This document shows, piece after piece, positions 1-7,872 of a stretch of 64,000 nt of DNA. The notes below the pieces were generated by a model. The model saw only the letters and a list, made by a program, of their open reading frames with translations. It searched no databases and was not told where the DNA came from. The stretch is taken from NCBI GenBank assembly GCA_963668445.1, contig OY764335.1, positions 372,001-436,000 on the forward strand, read 5' to 3'. Position 1 is the first letter of the stretch. Every line of letters starts with the position of its first letter. The translations under genes and the position numbers were made by a program. The DNA comes from Poriferisulfidus sp963668445 (lineage in GTDB: Bacteria; Pseudomonadota; Gammaproteobacteria; Poriferisulfidales; Poriferisulfidaceae).

Positions 1-200
1 TAGGACGTTTCCGCTTGGGGCGTCCGTTGCGGCCAGAAGGTCTTTTCCGGCTCTTTGGCGCACAGTTCGGCGCATTTTTTGGCGGCGTCTCCGTAACTCA
101 TTTCGCCGTCCAACTGTCCGGTCTCGAACTTGTATTTGCATCTCCAGGCGATGACGTAGCCGGATTCGTCGGCAGGCTTGAGCAGGGTTTCTTCACTCAT
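1..200 (-). CDS. Small hypothetical protein, 3' end beyond left edge
   Basis: A minus-strand frame opens at the ATG complementary to 198-200 and stays open to the left edge, at least 66 codons. The product starts MSEETLLKPADESGYV and is hydrophilic, with three cysteines (WRCKY and KKCAELC) and no signal peptide or membrane segment. I do not recognise a domain. It is divergent from pdxH with 85 bp between the two starts, so the two genes probably share a promoter region. Codon use resembles the neighbours. The true end cannot be seen. Confidence 0.5.
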   Translation of the reverse strand, partial: MSEETLLKPADESGYVIAWRCKYKFETGQLDGEMSYGDAAKKCAELCAKEPEKTFWPQRTPQAETS

Positions 201-213
201 GGGTCAGGCAGGG

Positions 214-243
214 TTGCGAAAGTTTTGGCGTTAATACTATAAG
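214..243 (+). promoter_or_regulatory. Possible sigma70-type promoter of pdxH
   Basis: TTGCGA at 214-219 is followed after 18 bases by TATAAG at 238-243. The overlapping octamer ATACTATA (234-241) recurs in other promoter-like regions of this window. The site lies in the divergent 85 bp gap before pdxH. The assignment rests on similarity to the consensus only. Confidence 0.3.
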
Positions 244-285
244 GTATGCGCTCGTTATGGCGGCACACCCGAGGCATCCCGCGAC

Positions 286-891
286 GTGGAGCGCTTGACC
301 CGCGATGTGGCCGGCGCGGATCCGCTGGCTCTGTTTTCCCGCTGGCTGGCCGAGGCCGAGCAGGCAGGCCTGACGCTGCCGAATGCCATGCATTTGGCGA
401 CCGTTGCAGCCGATGGGCGGCCGCGGGCGCGGATGGTGTTGTTTAAGGGCCTGCACGACGGCGGCTTCGTGCTGTACACCAATTTCCATAGCGCCAAGGC
501 TCAGGAGATGGAGCGCTGCCCGGAAGCGGCGCTGACGTTTTGGTGGGATCCGCCCGGCCGCCAAGTGCGGGTCGAAGGCTCGGTGCGCCGCCTTAGCGAT
601 GCGCTCAGCGATGCCTATTTCAAAACCCGTCCGCGCAGCAGCCAGATTGGGGCGCATGCTTCCTTCCAGAGCGCTGTCGTGGCGGACCGCCATCAATTGG
701 AGCGGCAGTTTCAGGAAGCCGAACGGAGCTTCGAGGGCTGCGACGTGCCGCGCCCGGAATTTTGGGGCGGGTATGTGCTGGCGCCGCGCCTGCTCGAGTT
801 TTGGCAGAACGTGCCTGGCCGCATGCACGACCGCATTCGCTACCGGCGCGCCGAAGGCGAGGCATGGCGGCAGGACCGCCTGTCGCCCTGA
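286..891 (+). CDS. pdxH: Pyridoxine/pyridoxamine 5'-phosphate oxidase
   Basis: FMN-dependent cytosolic enzyme that oxidises pyridoxamine or pyridoxine 5'-phosphate to pyridoxal 5'-phosphate, the last step of vitamin B6 synthesis and salvage. The 201 residues align with known PdxH: ADPLALFSRWLAEA near the start, RMVLFKGL and YTNFHSAKA in the FMN-binding region, RPRSSQIGAHAS, FWGGYVLAP, and the family end HDRIRYRR...DRLSP. The start is GTG 286; no ATG or TTG lies upstream in this frame. The protein is slightly shorter at the N terminus than the E. coli enzyme (218 aa), losing the non-essential leading segment. It lies 6 bp before the methyltransferase-rnhA-dnaQ genes and may be transcribed with them. 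Confidence 0.93.
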   Translation: MERLTRDVAGADPLALFSRWLAEAEQAGLTLPNAMHLATVAADGRPRARMVLFKGLHDGGFVLYTNFHSAKAQEMERCPEAALTFWWDPPGRQVRVEGSVRRLSDALSDAYFKTRPRSSQIGAHASFQSAVVADRHQLERQFQEAERSFEGCDVPRPEFWGGYVLAPRLLEFWQNVPGRMHDRIRYRRAEGEAWRQDRLSP

Positions 892-897
892 GCGGCC

Positions 898-1644
898 ATG
901 GCCGACATGAACCTAGGCAATCTGTACGAGCAGTTGGGCGGCTGGTACGGCAGCCGTGCGGGCGCCGAATCGTTGCCGCTGATCCATCAGCACTTGGCGG
1001 ATTTGCAGCAGGGCCTGTCGGGGCGGGACGCGTTGTATTGCGGGCCGCAGGCGTTGTTCCGCGACGAAGCGGCCCAAGCGGGAGCCATTCAGTACCGGTT
1101 CCGCATGCATCCCGGCCGCGAGCCCGGCCAACTGCGGGGGCGCCCGGATGCCTTGCCGATCGCTGCGAATTCCTTGAACCTTCTGGCTCTGGCACACGCG
1201 TTGGATTTGAGCGAACATCCGCATCGGGTGCTGCGCGAGGCCGACCGGGTGCTGATGGGCAGCGGGCATCTGCTTCTGATCGGCTTCAATCCGTGGAGCT
1301 GGTACGGGCTGTGCCGCGGCTTGGCTCTGGGGCGCTTTCCATGGAACCGGCATTTCTACGGGCTGCGGCGGGTTCGGGACTGGCTGGCGGTGCTGAACTT
1401 CGAGGTTCAGGAGTGCCGCTACGCGGCGTTTCGGCCGCCCATTCAAAGCCGGGTTCTGCAGCGGCATATGGCCAAACTCGAAATCCAGGCACGCTGGCGC
1501 GTCGATCACCTCGGTGGCGTATACTGCGTGCTGGCCCGCAAGCTGCGCGTACCGATCGTCCCGCTGCGCGAACGCTGGTACCGGCGCGAAGTGCTGATGC
1601 CAGGCATCGCGGGCGCCAAGCCGACTTCAAGGGGCATGACATGA
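898..1644 (+). CDS. Class I SAM-dependent methyltransferase, YafS-like
   Basis: A 248-residue protein of the methyltransferase family commonly encoded beside rnhA in gammaproteobacteria; its substrate is not established. The C-terminal half of a Rossmann methyltransferase is recognisable: LPIAANSLNLLALAHALD, then HRVLREADRVLMGSGHLLL and IGFNPWSWYG. The glycine-rich motif I is degenerate (around residues 60-75), as is usual for this subfamily. The stop overlaps the rnhA start by four bases (ATGA), indicating translational coupling. Family assignment is firm; function is unknown. Confidence 0.8.
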   Translation: MADMNLGNLYEQLGGWYGSRAGAESLPLIHQHLADLQQGLSGRDALYCGPQALFRDEAAQAGAIQYRFRMHPGREPGQLRGRPDALPIAANSLNLLALAHALDLSEHPHRVLREADRVLMGSGHLLLIGFNPWSWYGLCRGLALGRFPWNRHFYGLRRVRDWLAVLNFEVQECRYAAFRPPIQSRVLQRHMAKLEIQARWRVDHLGGVYCVLARKLRVPIVPLRERWYRREVLMPGIAGAKPTSRGMT

Positions 1645-2081
1645 AGGAAGTCCGAATCTATACCGACGGCGCATGCCGGGGCAACCCGGGCCCTGGCGGA
1701 TGGGGCGCGGTGCTGGAATCCGGCGACCGGACGCAGGAATTGCATGGGGCGCAGGCCGATACCACCAACAATCGAATGGAGCTTCTGGCGGCGATCGAGG
1801 CTTTGGGCAGCTTGCCCAAGGGCTGTACGGTCGAAATGGTGACGGATTCGGAATACCTGATGAAAGGCGTGCGCTTCTGGATGGGCGATTGGAAGCGCAA
1901 GGGCTGGAAGACGTCCCGCGGCAAGCCGGTGAAGAACCGGGACTTGTGGCAGCGACTGGACGGCTTGCTGCCGGCGCATCAGATCCGCTGGCGCTGGGTG
2001 CGTGGCCATACCGGGGTGCCCGGCAATGAGCGCGCCGATGCGCTGGCGAACGAAGCGATCGACCGGATGCTGGGGCCATGA
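1641..2081 (+). CDS. rnhA: Ribonuclease HI
   Basis: Degrades the RNA strand of RNA:DNA hybrids (primers, R-loops) in the cytosol. At 146 residues it has typical length. All catalytic residues are present at E. coli numbering minus one: Asp9 (IYTDGAC), Glu47 (NNRMELLA), Asp69 (VTDSEY), His123 (RGHTG) and Asp133 (NERADALAN). The start is the ATG that overlaps the methyltransferase stop; the stop overlaps the dnaQ start in the same manner (ATGA). The rnhA-dnaQ pair is conserved in gammaproteobacteria, although in E. coli the two are divergent. Confidence 0.97.
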   Translation: MKEVRIYTDGACRGNPGPGGWGAVLESGDRTQELHGAQADTTNNRMELLAAIEALGSLPKGCTVEMVTDSEYLMKGVRFWMGDWKRKGWKTSRGKPVKNRDLWQRLDGLLPAHQIRWRWVRGHTGVPGNERADALANEAIDRMLGP

Positions 2082-2773
2082 GCGAGGCGGACGGGCGCCA
2101 GGTGGCGCTGGATCTCGAGACCACGGGGCTGGCTGAAGGCAATTGGGTGATTGAGATCGGTTGCGTCGAGGTTGAGGAGCGGCAACTGACTGGCCGGGAG
2201 TTGCAGCGCTACGTCAATCCCGGATGCCCGATCGAAGCCGGAGCGCAGCGCATCCATGGCATCACCGACGAGCAGTTGCAGGACAAGCCGAAGTTTGCGG
2301 AGGTGGCGGAGGACGTTCTGGCGTTCGTACGGGATGCGGAAGTGTTGATCCACAACGCGCCGTTCGATTTGGGGTTTCTGGATCGCGAATTGAAGCGGGC
2401 GGGCTATCCGAATCCGTTCCGGGACCACTGCCGCAAGGTGACCGACACCCTTGGGCTGGCGAAGGAGAAGAACCCCGGCGGCACTAGTCTGGACCATTTG
2501 TGCGACATCTTCAGCGTCGACCGTTCCGAGCGGCAGATGCACGGTGCTCTTGTGGATGCCCGGCTGCTGGCGCAGGTCTATTTGCGGATGACCGGCGGCC
2601 AGCTGGGCATGGCCTTGGCGGCCGGCCGGCGTTCGCGCCATGCGAAACTGGCCGAAAGCGTCGCCATTCCGGTGCCGGACGCCACGCCGGAGGAAATGAG
2701 CGAACACGAAGCATTTTTGGATCTGATCGAGCAACGGTGCGAGGAGGGCCGGACGTGCGTGTGGCGGGCCTGA
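2078..2773 (+). CDS. dnaQ: DNA polymerase III epsilon subunit (proofreading 3'-5' exonuclease)
   Basis: Proofreading subunit of the replicative polymerase core, paired with DnaE and HolE. The 231-residue protein shows the DEDDh motifs: Exo I DLETTG (Asp12, Glu14), Exo II HNAPFD (Asp97) and Exo III HGALVDARL (His155, Asp160). The C terminus ends with a CVW motif typical of full-length DnaQ, so the gene is complete despite the gene debris that follows immediately. It overlaps rnhA by four bases. Confidence 0.97.
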   Translation: MSEADGRQVALDLETTGLAEGNWVIEIGCVEVEERQLTGRELQRYVNPGCPIEAGAQRIHGITDEQLQDKPKFAEVAEDVLAFVRDAEVLIHNAPFDLGFLDRELKRAGYPNPFRDHCRKVTDTLGLAKEKNPGGTSLDHLCDIFSVDRSERQMHGALVDARLLAQVYLRMTGGQLGMALAAGRRSRHAKLAESVAIPVPDATPEEMSEHEAFLDLIEQRCEEGRTCVWRA

Positions 2774-3033
2774 GCGGTGCCGCGGCAGACGGGCAAGACC
2801 TCGGCGCTTTTGGCACTGCGCGATTTGCTGAACGGTGGCACGGTCGGCGATTACCGCGGCATCTATGTTGCCATCGAGGCCGAACAGGCTTCGCGCGAGG
2901 ACATGGGGCGCGCCATGCCAATATTTCGGATGAGTTGGCGACCCGGGCGGAGGCATCCTTGGGCGACGCATCCTTGAGGGGAGTCTGGCCTTTGCTGTTG
3001 GAGCGTTCGGGGCCGGATGGCCGGCTTCGGTAG
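2774..3033 (+). pseudogene. Remnant of an AAA/P-loop ATPase, truncated and frameshifted
   Basis: Directly behind the dnaQ stop, in the same frame, the DNA reads VPRQTGKTSALLALRDLL, a Walker A region, then DYRGIYVAIEAEQASRED. About base 2915-2922 the family similarity moves to another frame, which reads ANISDELATRAEASLGDA and then VWPLLLERSGPDGRL before a TAG ending at 3033. Read together, these match the N-terminal third of the stand-alone AAA ATPases of the HAPRQTGKT type that I know from many proteobacteria. The 5' end, about 30 residues before the P-loop, and everything after residue ~90 are missing. The fragment cannot make an active ATPase. The family name is my recollection, not a search. 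Confidence 0.7.
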
Positions 3034-3207
3034 GAAAACCGCGGCTGAACCGGGCCGGCATGGTCGGCGGATCCGTGGTGCGGCAGACATGCGACTGGCA
3101 GCCTGCCGCGAAATTTGGTAATGTATAGCCCACGCAGGTTGCGGTGCCGGTCGCCGGATGCCGCCTGCGGTCCGAATTCCAAATATAACCGAACGGGAGG
3201 TTGTTTC

Positions 3208-3480
3208 GTGGACAAGTTGATTACAGTACTGATTGTCGTGGCCGTGGCCGGGTTTTTCTATTATTTAAGCCAGCAACAGGATGCCAGCGAGAGTGCGCAG
3301 GACGATGCGGTCGTGAGCCAGCCGGCAGAGGCGGCGGCGGGAGATCCATGGGTCGCCGTGGTCGGAACGGGCGAAGCGGCGCATGAGGCCGGGCATTACG
3401 CCAGCTATGACGACTGCGTGGCCGGCGTCAAAGCCAAGGTCGACGTTCAGACCACCGTCTATTCCTGCACCAATCAGTAG
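3208..3480 (+). CDS. Small single-pass membrane or secreted protein, hypothetical
   Basis: The GTG at 3208 follows a good ribosome site (GGGAGG at 3195-3200). The 90-residue product starts MDKLITVLIVVAVAGFFYYL, a membrane anchor or uncleaved signal, then an acidic Gln/Ala linker and a C-terminal part with two cysteines (YDDCVAGVKAK and TVYSCTNQ) that could form a disulfide. The frame is open further upstream to 3115, but that part has no ribosome site and unlikely codons. I do not recognise the family. It probably faces the periplasm. Confidence 0.65.
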   Translation: MDKLITVLIVVAVAGFFYYLSQQQDASESAQDDAVVSQPAEAAAGDPWVAVVGTGEAAHEAGHYASYDDCVAGVKAKVDVQTTVYSCTNQ

Positions 3481-3515
3481 GCATTTGCCGCCGACGGGCG
3501 CTGCGGCGGGGGCCT

Positions 3516-4007
3516 TCAGGGTTTCCCGCCTTTGGCGGCGTGCCGCAGCAGCCGCGCACGGTCCCGCTCCCAGTCGCGCGTCTTCAGGTCTTGGCGCCGG
3601 TCCCGCTGGTGCTTGCCGCGGGCGAGCGCCAGTTGCAGTTTGACGCGGCCGTTCTTCCAGTACAGTGACAGAGGAATCAGAGTGTAGCCTTGCCGGTCCA
3701 CGGCGCCGCACAAGTGGGCCAGTTCTTTTTCGTGCAGCAGCAGCTTGCGCGGGCGCGTCGGTTCCGCGGCTACATGCGCATGGTTGGGCAGGGGGTTGAT
3801 GTGGCATCCGAGCAGCCAGCCTTCGCCGCGCCGGATGGCGACGTAGCCTTCGCTGAGCTGCGCCCGCCCGCTGCGCAGGCATTTGACTTCCCAGCCTTGC
3901 AGGGACAGGCCGGCCTCGAACGTCTCCTCAATGGCGTAGTCGTGCCGCGCCCGCCGGTTGCGGGCAATGGTCGGGTCGGAGGCGGGGGGCCGTTTTTTTC
4001 GGCTCAT
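3516..4007 (-). CDS. smpB: SsrA-binding protein SmpB
   Basis: Binds tmRNA and delivers it to stalled ribosomes for trans-translation. The 163-residue protein has the family landmarks: IARNRRARHDYAIEETFEAG, LQGWEVKCLRSGRAQL, GYVAIRRGEGWLLGCHI, RKLLLHEKEL, GYTLIPLSLYWKNGRVKLQLALARGK and a basic tail rich in Arg and Lys. The start is the ATG complementary to 4005-4007 (MSRKKRPP); the upstream extension in this frame is unlike SmpB. It converges with the small gene ending at 3480 and is divergent from the CorC-type gene. No tmRNA gene was seen nearby. Confidence 0.95.
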   Translation of the reverse strand: MSRKKRPPASDPTIARNRRARHDYAIEETFEAGLSLQGWEVKCLRSGRAQLSEGYVAIRRGEGWLLGCHINPLPNHAHVAAEPTRPRKLLLHEKELAHLCGAVDRQGYTLIPLSLYWKNGRVKLQLALARGKHQRDRRQDLKTRDWERDRARLLRHAAKGGKP

Positions 4008-4099
4008 GGGCGGACGGTGCAGGGGCGGACGGCAGGGGCGCAGCGCTTCGGCGGCGCTCGCAGGCTTCATTATAGGCGGGGCATCGGGCGGAGGTAGCC

Positions 4100-5392
4100 G
4101 TGGATCTTTTTTCGCCGCTGGAGCTGGGCCTCGCGCTGCTGCTTCTGTTTTTCCTGTCGGCGTTCTTCTCCGGCTCGGAGACAGCGCTGATGGCTCTGAA
4201 CCGCTACCGCCTGCGCCACTTGGCGGAGCAGGGGCATTACGGCGCCCGTTGCGCCAGCCGGCTGCTGGAGAAGCCGGATCGGCTGATCGGGCTGATTCTG
4301 CTCGGCAACAATCTGGTCAACATCCTAATCACCCAGTTGGCGACGTATCTGGGCTACGTCTACTTTCAGGAGCTGGGCGTGGCGGTGGCCACCGGCGCGC
4401 TGACCGTGGCGATCCTAGTGTTCGCGGAAGTGACGCCCAAGACGCTGGCGGCCATGCATGCGGAGCGTGTCGCGTATCCGGCCGCAGTCGCCTATCGGCC
4501 GCTGCTGGTGGCAGCCTATCCGCTGGTCTGGCTGATCAATCAGTTTGCGAACGGGCTGTTGCGGCTGTGCGGCGTGGCGGACCGGAAGGCGCGCGATGCT
4601 CTGACTGGCGAGGAGTTGCGCAGTGCGGTGCGCTCCTCCAAGGGTCTGATTCCGGACGAGCATCAGGACATGCTTCTGAGCATTCTGGATCTGGAGAAGA
4701 TCGCGGTGGAAGACGTCATGGTGCCGCGCAACGAGATTGTCGGCATCGATCTCAACGACGAGCGTAGCGACGTTTTGGAGCAGCTGCGCAATCCCGCCTA
4801 TGCCCGCGTGCCGGTCTACGAAGGCAGCTTGGATCATGTGTGCGGCATTCTGCACTGGCGCAAGCTGCTGCCGCAGATTCGGGATGAGGATCTGTCGGCG
4901 GCGCAAATCCGGGAGACGATGCGCGCGCCGTATTTCATTCCGGAAGGCGTGAGCCTCAACCAGCAGCTGCGCAATTTTCTGAAGCACAAGCGCCGCATCG
5001 GGCTGGTGGTCGATGTCTACGGTGATGTCCAAGGCCTAGTGACGCTGGAGGACATTTTGGAAGAGATTGTCGGGACGTTCACGACGATTTACGGAGTGCC
5101 CGACCCTGGCGTGTACAAGACGATGGCGGATGGCAGCGTGGTGGTCGATGCCGGCATACATGTCCGGGAGTTCAACGCGCAATGGGACAGCCATTTCCAT
5201 CAGGACGGTCCGCGCACGCTCAACGGCCTGATTCTGGAGCACTTGCAGGACATCCCGGAGCCGGGCACCAGCATGCTGATCGACGATTATCCGGTGGAAG
5301 TCGTCAAGACGGACGAGACTTCGGTGCGCACGGTGCGCGTGTATGCGCGCCGCCAGCCGGCCGGCGCGTCCGAGGAGGCGCCGCATGCCTGA
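4100..5392 (+). CDS. HlyC/CorC (CNNM) family membrane protein, YfjD-like
   Basis: Inner-membrane protein of the CNNM/CorC family, linked to magnesium or cobalt efflux and resistance; the exact ion is not shown here. The 430 residues comprise an N-terminal DUF21 membrane domain (1-180, with the signature SAFFSGSETALMALNRYRL and the segment AEVTPKTLAA), a pair of CBS domains (about 195-320, starting VEDVMVPRNEIVGI), and the C-terminal CorC/HlyC domain (about 340-420, with GDVQGLVTLEDILEEIVG just before it). The start is GTG 4100. The stop overlaps fdhD by eight bases. Confidence 0.92.
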   Translation: MDLFSPLELGLALLLLFFLSAFFSGSETALMALNRYRLRHLAEQGHYGARCASRLLEKPDRLIGLILLGNNLVNILITQLATYLGYVYFQELGVAVATGALTVAILVFAEVTPKTLAAMHAERVAYPAAVAYRPLLVAAYPLVWLINQFANGLLRLCGVADRKARDALTGEELRSAVRSSKGLIPDEHQDMLLSILDLEKIAVEDVMVPRNEIVGIDLNDERSDVLEQLRNPAYARVPVYEGSLDHVCGILHWRKLLPQIRDEDLSAAQIRETMRAPYFIPEGVSLNQQLRNFLKHKRRIGLVVDVYGDVQGLVTLEDILEEIVGTFTTIYGVPDPGVYKTMADGSVVVDAGIHVREFNAQWDSHFHQDGPRTLNGLILEHLQDIPEPGTSMLIDDYPVEVVKTDETSVRTVRVYARRQPAGASEEAPHA

Positions 5393-6239
5393 GCCGAAGC
5401 TGAGCGATCAGGGGCTGGCGCCGACGCATGCCGTGGCCGCTCGCGACCAGTACGGCGATGTCCGTACGGTGCGCATTGCTGGCGAGCGCCCGCTGACGCT
5501 CAAGGTGGACGGCCGCGAGGTGGTTACGCTGATGACGCTGGGCATGCATCCGGAGGAGTTGGCGCTGGGCTACTTGCGCAACCAGCGTCTGGTGGAGCGG
5601 CTGGAGGATGTCGCCTCGGTGCAGGCGGACTGGGAGCGCGAACTGGTGGCAGTGGAGATGCAGCCGGGCTGCGGCATCGAGGATTTGGAGGCGAAGCTGT
5701 CGCGGCGCACGGTGACGACCGGTTGCGGGCAGGGTACGCTGTTCAGCTGCACCTTGGACAAGTTGTACGATCAGCGCCTGCCGAAAGCGACGGTCCGCCA
5801 GTCCTTGATCTATCGTCTGCTGGCCAATATTGCGAGTTCCAACCAGATCTACAAGCAGTCCGGCGCCGTGCACGGCTGCGCCTTGTGCGCGGGCGAGGAG
5901 ATCTTGATGTTCGTCGAGGATGTCGGGCGCCACAATGCGGCGGATACGATTGCGGGGCGCATGTGGCTGCAGGGTTGCGACGGCGCCGACAAGATTTTCT
6001 ACACCACTGGCCGGCTGACGTCCGAGATTGTGATGAAGACGGCCGGTATGGGCATTCCGGTGCTGCTGTCGCGTTCGGGCGTAACCCAAATGGGCGTGGA
6101 GTTGGCGGCGGATCTGGGTGTGGTGATGATTGCGCGGGCCAAGGGCCGAGCCTTCCTTGCGTACAATCTGGGCGAATGCGTTGCCTATGACGCGCCGCCG
6201 GCGCGGCCGCCTCCATCCAAGTCGGAGACGAGCGGCTGA
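5385..6239 (+). CDS. fdhD: Formate dehydrogenase accessory sulfurtransferase FdhD
   Basis: Transfers sulfur from a cysteine desulfurase to the molybdenum cofactor of formate dehydrogenases; cytosolic. The 284-residue protein shows GERPLTLKVDGREV, the loop TVTTGCGQGT, and VEDVGRHNAADTIAGRMW, then TTGRLTSEIVMKTA. The E. coli enzyme has CxxC in the loop; here only the first Cys is kept (GCGQG), which I recall in a FdhD subgroup. Two further Cys lie in HGCALC. The ATG at 5385 overlaps the preceding gene by eight bases. No formate dehydrogenase gene is in the window. Confidence 0.92.
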   Translation: MPEPKLSDQGLAPTHAVAARDQYGDVRTVRIAGERPLTLKVDGREVVTLMTLGMHPEELALGYLRNQRLVERLEDVASVQADWERELVAVEMQPGCGIEDLEAKLSRRTVTTGCGQGTLFSCTLDKLYDQRLPKATVRQSLIYRLLANIASSNQIYKQSGAVHGCALCAGEEILMFVEDVGRHNAADTIAGRMWLQGCDGADKIFYTTGRLTSEIVMKTAGMGIPVLLSRSGVTQMGVELAADLGVVMIARAKGRAFLAYNLGECVAYDAPPARPPPSKSETSG

Positions 6240-6318
6240 CGGATCGCGTCCGGGAAACCGAAATCCTGCATCCCGCAAGGCGCATCGAAGCAATGCCAAA
6301 AGCCGCTTTGGCGGGCCT

Positions 6319-7737
6319 TCAAGTCCGCCGGTATTTGTCTTCGAACCGGATGATGTCGTCTTCGCGCAATTCTTCGCCCGTCTGCACCTCGACGATCAGG
6401 GCGGGCGTGTCGGTGAGGTTTTCGATCCGGTGCACGGCGCCTTTCGGTATGTAAACGGATTCGTTGCTGCTGAGCGCGAACGTCTCGTCGTCCCGCGTGA
6501 CTTGCGCTTGGCCTTGCACGACCACCCAGTGCTCGGCGCGGTGCTGGTGCTTTTGCAAACTGATACTGGCGCCGGGGTTGATCTGCAGGCGCTTCACCAG
6601 AAAGCCCGGCCCGGAGCCCAGCGTTTCGAAATGCCCCCACGGGCGGTATTGCCGCACATGCACGTCCGCTTCGTCGCGGCCGACTTCCGTCAGGCGGCGT
6701 ACGATCGTGCGCATCGCATCGGCATTGCCCTTGCCGCTGACCAGCGTGGCATCCTCCGTCGCCACGGCAACCAGCCCTTCGACATCCTGCACGGCAAGCA
6801 GGCCGGCATCGGAACGCACATAGGAGTCGCGAACGCCGTCGAGCAGGACATCGCCGATTGCGACATTGCCGTCTGCATCCTTCTCGCTTGCGTCCCAGAC
6901 GCCTTCCCAAGAGCCGATGTCCGACCAGGCCGAGTCCAGCCGTACGGCGGCGCCTTCCGCGGTCTTTTCCATCAGCGCGTAATCGATGGAAATGGAAGGA
7001 CAGCCGGCAAAAGCGTCCGGTTCCAAGCGAAGGAACTCCAGATCCTCGACGGCGCGGTCGACGGCGGCTCGGCCGCCGGCCGCCACGGCCGGCGCATGCC
7101 GCTCCAGTTCGTCCAGCAGGGTGCGGGCGGCGAACACGAAAATGCCGGCGTTCCACCAGTAGCCGCCGTCGCGCAGAAATCGTTCGGCCGTCTGCGTGTC
7201 CGGCTTTTCCGTAAAGCGTTCGACGCGGCAGGCTGTGCCGGCAGCGTTCAGCGGTTCGCCTTGCCGAATGTAGCCGAAGCCTGTGCTCGGATAGCGCGGT
7301 TTCACGCCGATTGCCACGATCCGGCCCTGCGCCGCAAGTTCGGCTGCCTCCGCAATAGTGTGCTGTAGCGCCGTGCCGTCCGTGAGCATGTGGTCGGAGG
7401 GCACGGCTGCGATGATGGCATCCGGCTGGGCGCGGCCGATCCAAGATGCGCCGGCCGCAATCGCAGGCGCCGTGTTGCGCCGTTCGGGTTCCAGCAAGAT
7501 GGCAGCCGGCGCGATGCCGGCAAGCCGCAACTGCTCGGCCGTAATGAACCGATGCGCTTCGCTGCAGATGATGGTCGGAGGCCGGGCGCTGTCCAGATCG
7601 AGCATCCGCAGGGCGCATTCCTGCAGCAGCGACTGGTTGGTGTGCAGGGTCTGGTACTGCTTGGGATGCGACCGGCGGGAGATCGGCCACAGCCGTTCGC
7701 CTGAGCCGCCAGCCAAAATCAGAGGGAAAAGTTCCAT
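6319..7737 (-). CDS. manC: Mannose-1-phosphate guanylyltransferase / mannose-6-phosphate isomerase
   Basis: Bifunctional enzyme that makes GDP-mannose for surface polysaccharide or LPS and isomerises mannose-6-phosphate. The 472-residue length fits the bifunctional type. The N-terminal nucleotidyltransferase carries LILAGGSGERLWPISR, HPKQY, the VPSDH motif and FTEKP. The C-terminal cupin isomerase (from about residue 360) starts RPWGHFETL and contains HQHRAEHWVVVQGQA. Equivalent genes are called algA, xanB, cpsB or manC. It converges with fdhD and is divergent from rplY; no other polysaccharide gene adjoins it. Confidence 0.93.
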   Translation of the reverse strand: MELFPLILAGGSGERLWPISRRSHPKQYQTLHTNQSLLQECALRMLDLDSARPPTIICSEAHRFITAEQLRLAGIAPAAILLEPERRNTAPAIAAGASWIGRAQPDAIIAAVPSDHMLTDGTALQHTIAEAAELAAQGRIVAIGVKPRYPSTGFGYIRQGEPLNAAGTACRVERFTEKPDTQTAERFLRDGGYWWNAGIFVFAARTLLDELERHAPAVAAGGRAAVDRAVEDLEFLRLEPDAFAGCPSISIDYALMEKTAEGAAVRLDSAWSDIGSWEGVWDASEKDADGNVAIGDVLLDGVRDSYVRSDAGLLAVQDVEGLVAVATEDATLVSGKGNADAMRTIVRRLTEVGRDEADVHVRQYRPWGHFETLGSGPGFLVKRLQINPGASISLQKHQHRAEHWVVVQGQAQVTRDDETFALSSNESVYIPKGAVHRIENLTDTPALIVEVQTGEELREDDIIRFEDKYRRT

Positions 7738-7809
7738 TGCGGGGTGTGTTTCGCGGCCGTTCGTTCCAGTGCGCCATTATCCGTCATGGCGGCTGCCTGC
7801 CGCCCCGAC

Positions 7810-7838
7810 TTGCCATCCGGCGGGTTTGCGCGGATAAT
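7810..7838 (+). promoter_or_regulatory. Sigma70 promoter of rplY-pth-ychF
   Basis: TTGCCA (7810-7815), a 17-base spacer and GATAAT (7833-7838) lie 35 bp before the rplY start. Sequence and spacing fit the sigma70 consensus. This would drive rplY, pth and ychF as one transcript. Confidence 0.65.
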
Positions 7839-7872
7839 ACGCGCCCGCAGCGGGAGACTCCAGGAAACCGAC

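Noticed and set aside
3400..4100. A tmRNA (ssrA) gene beside smpB
   Set aside because: No tRNA-like ends or tag-coding segment could be recognised near smpB.
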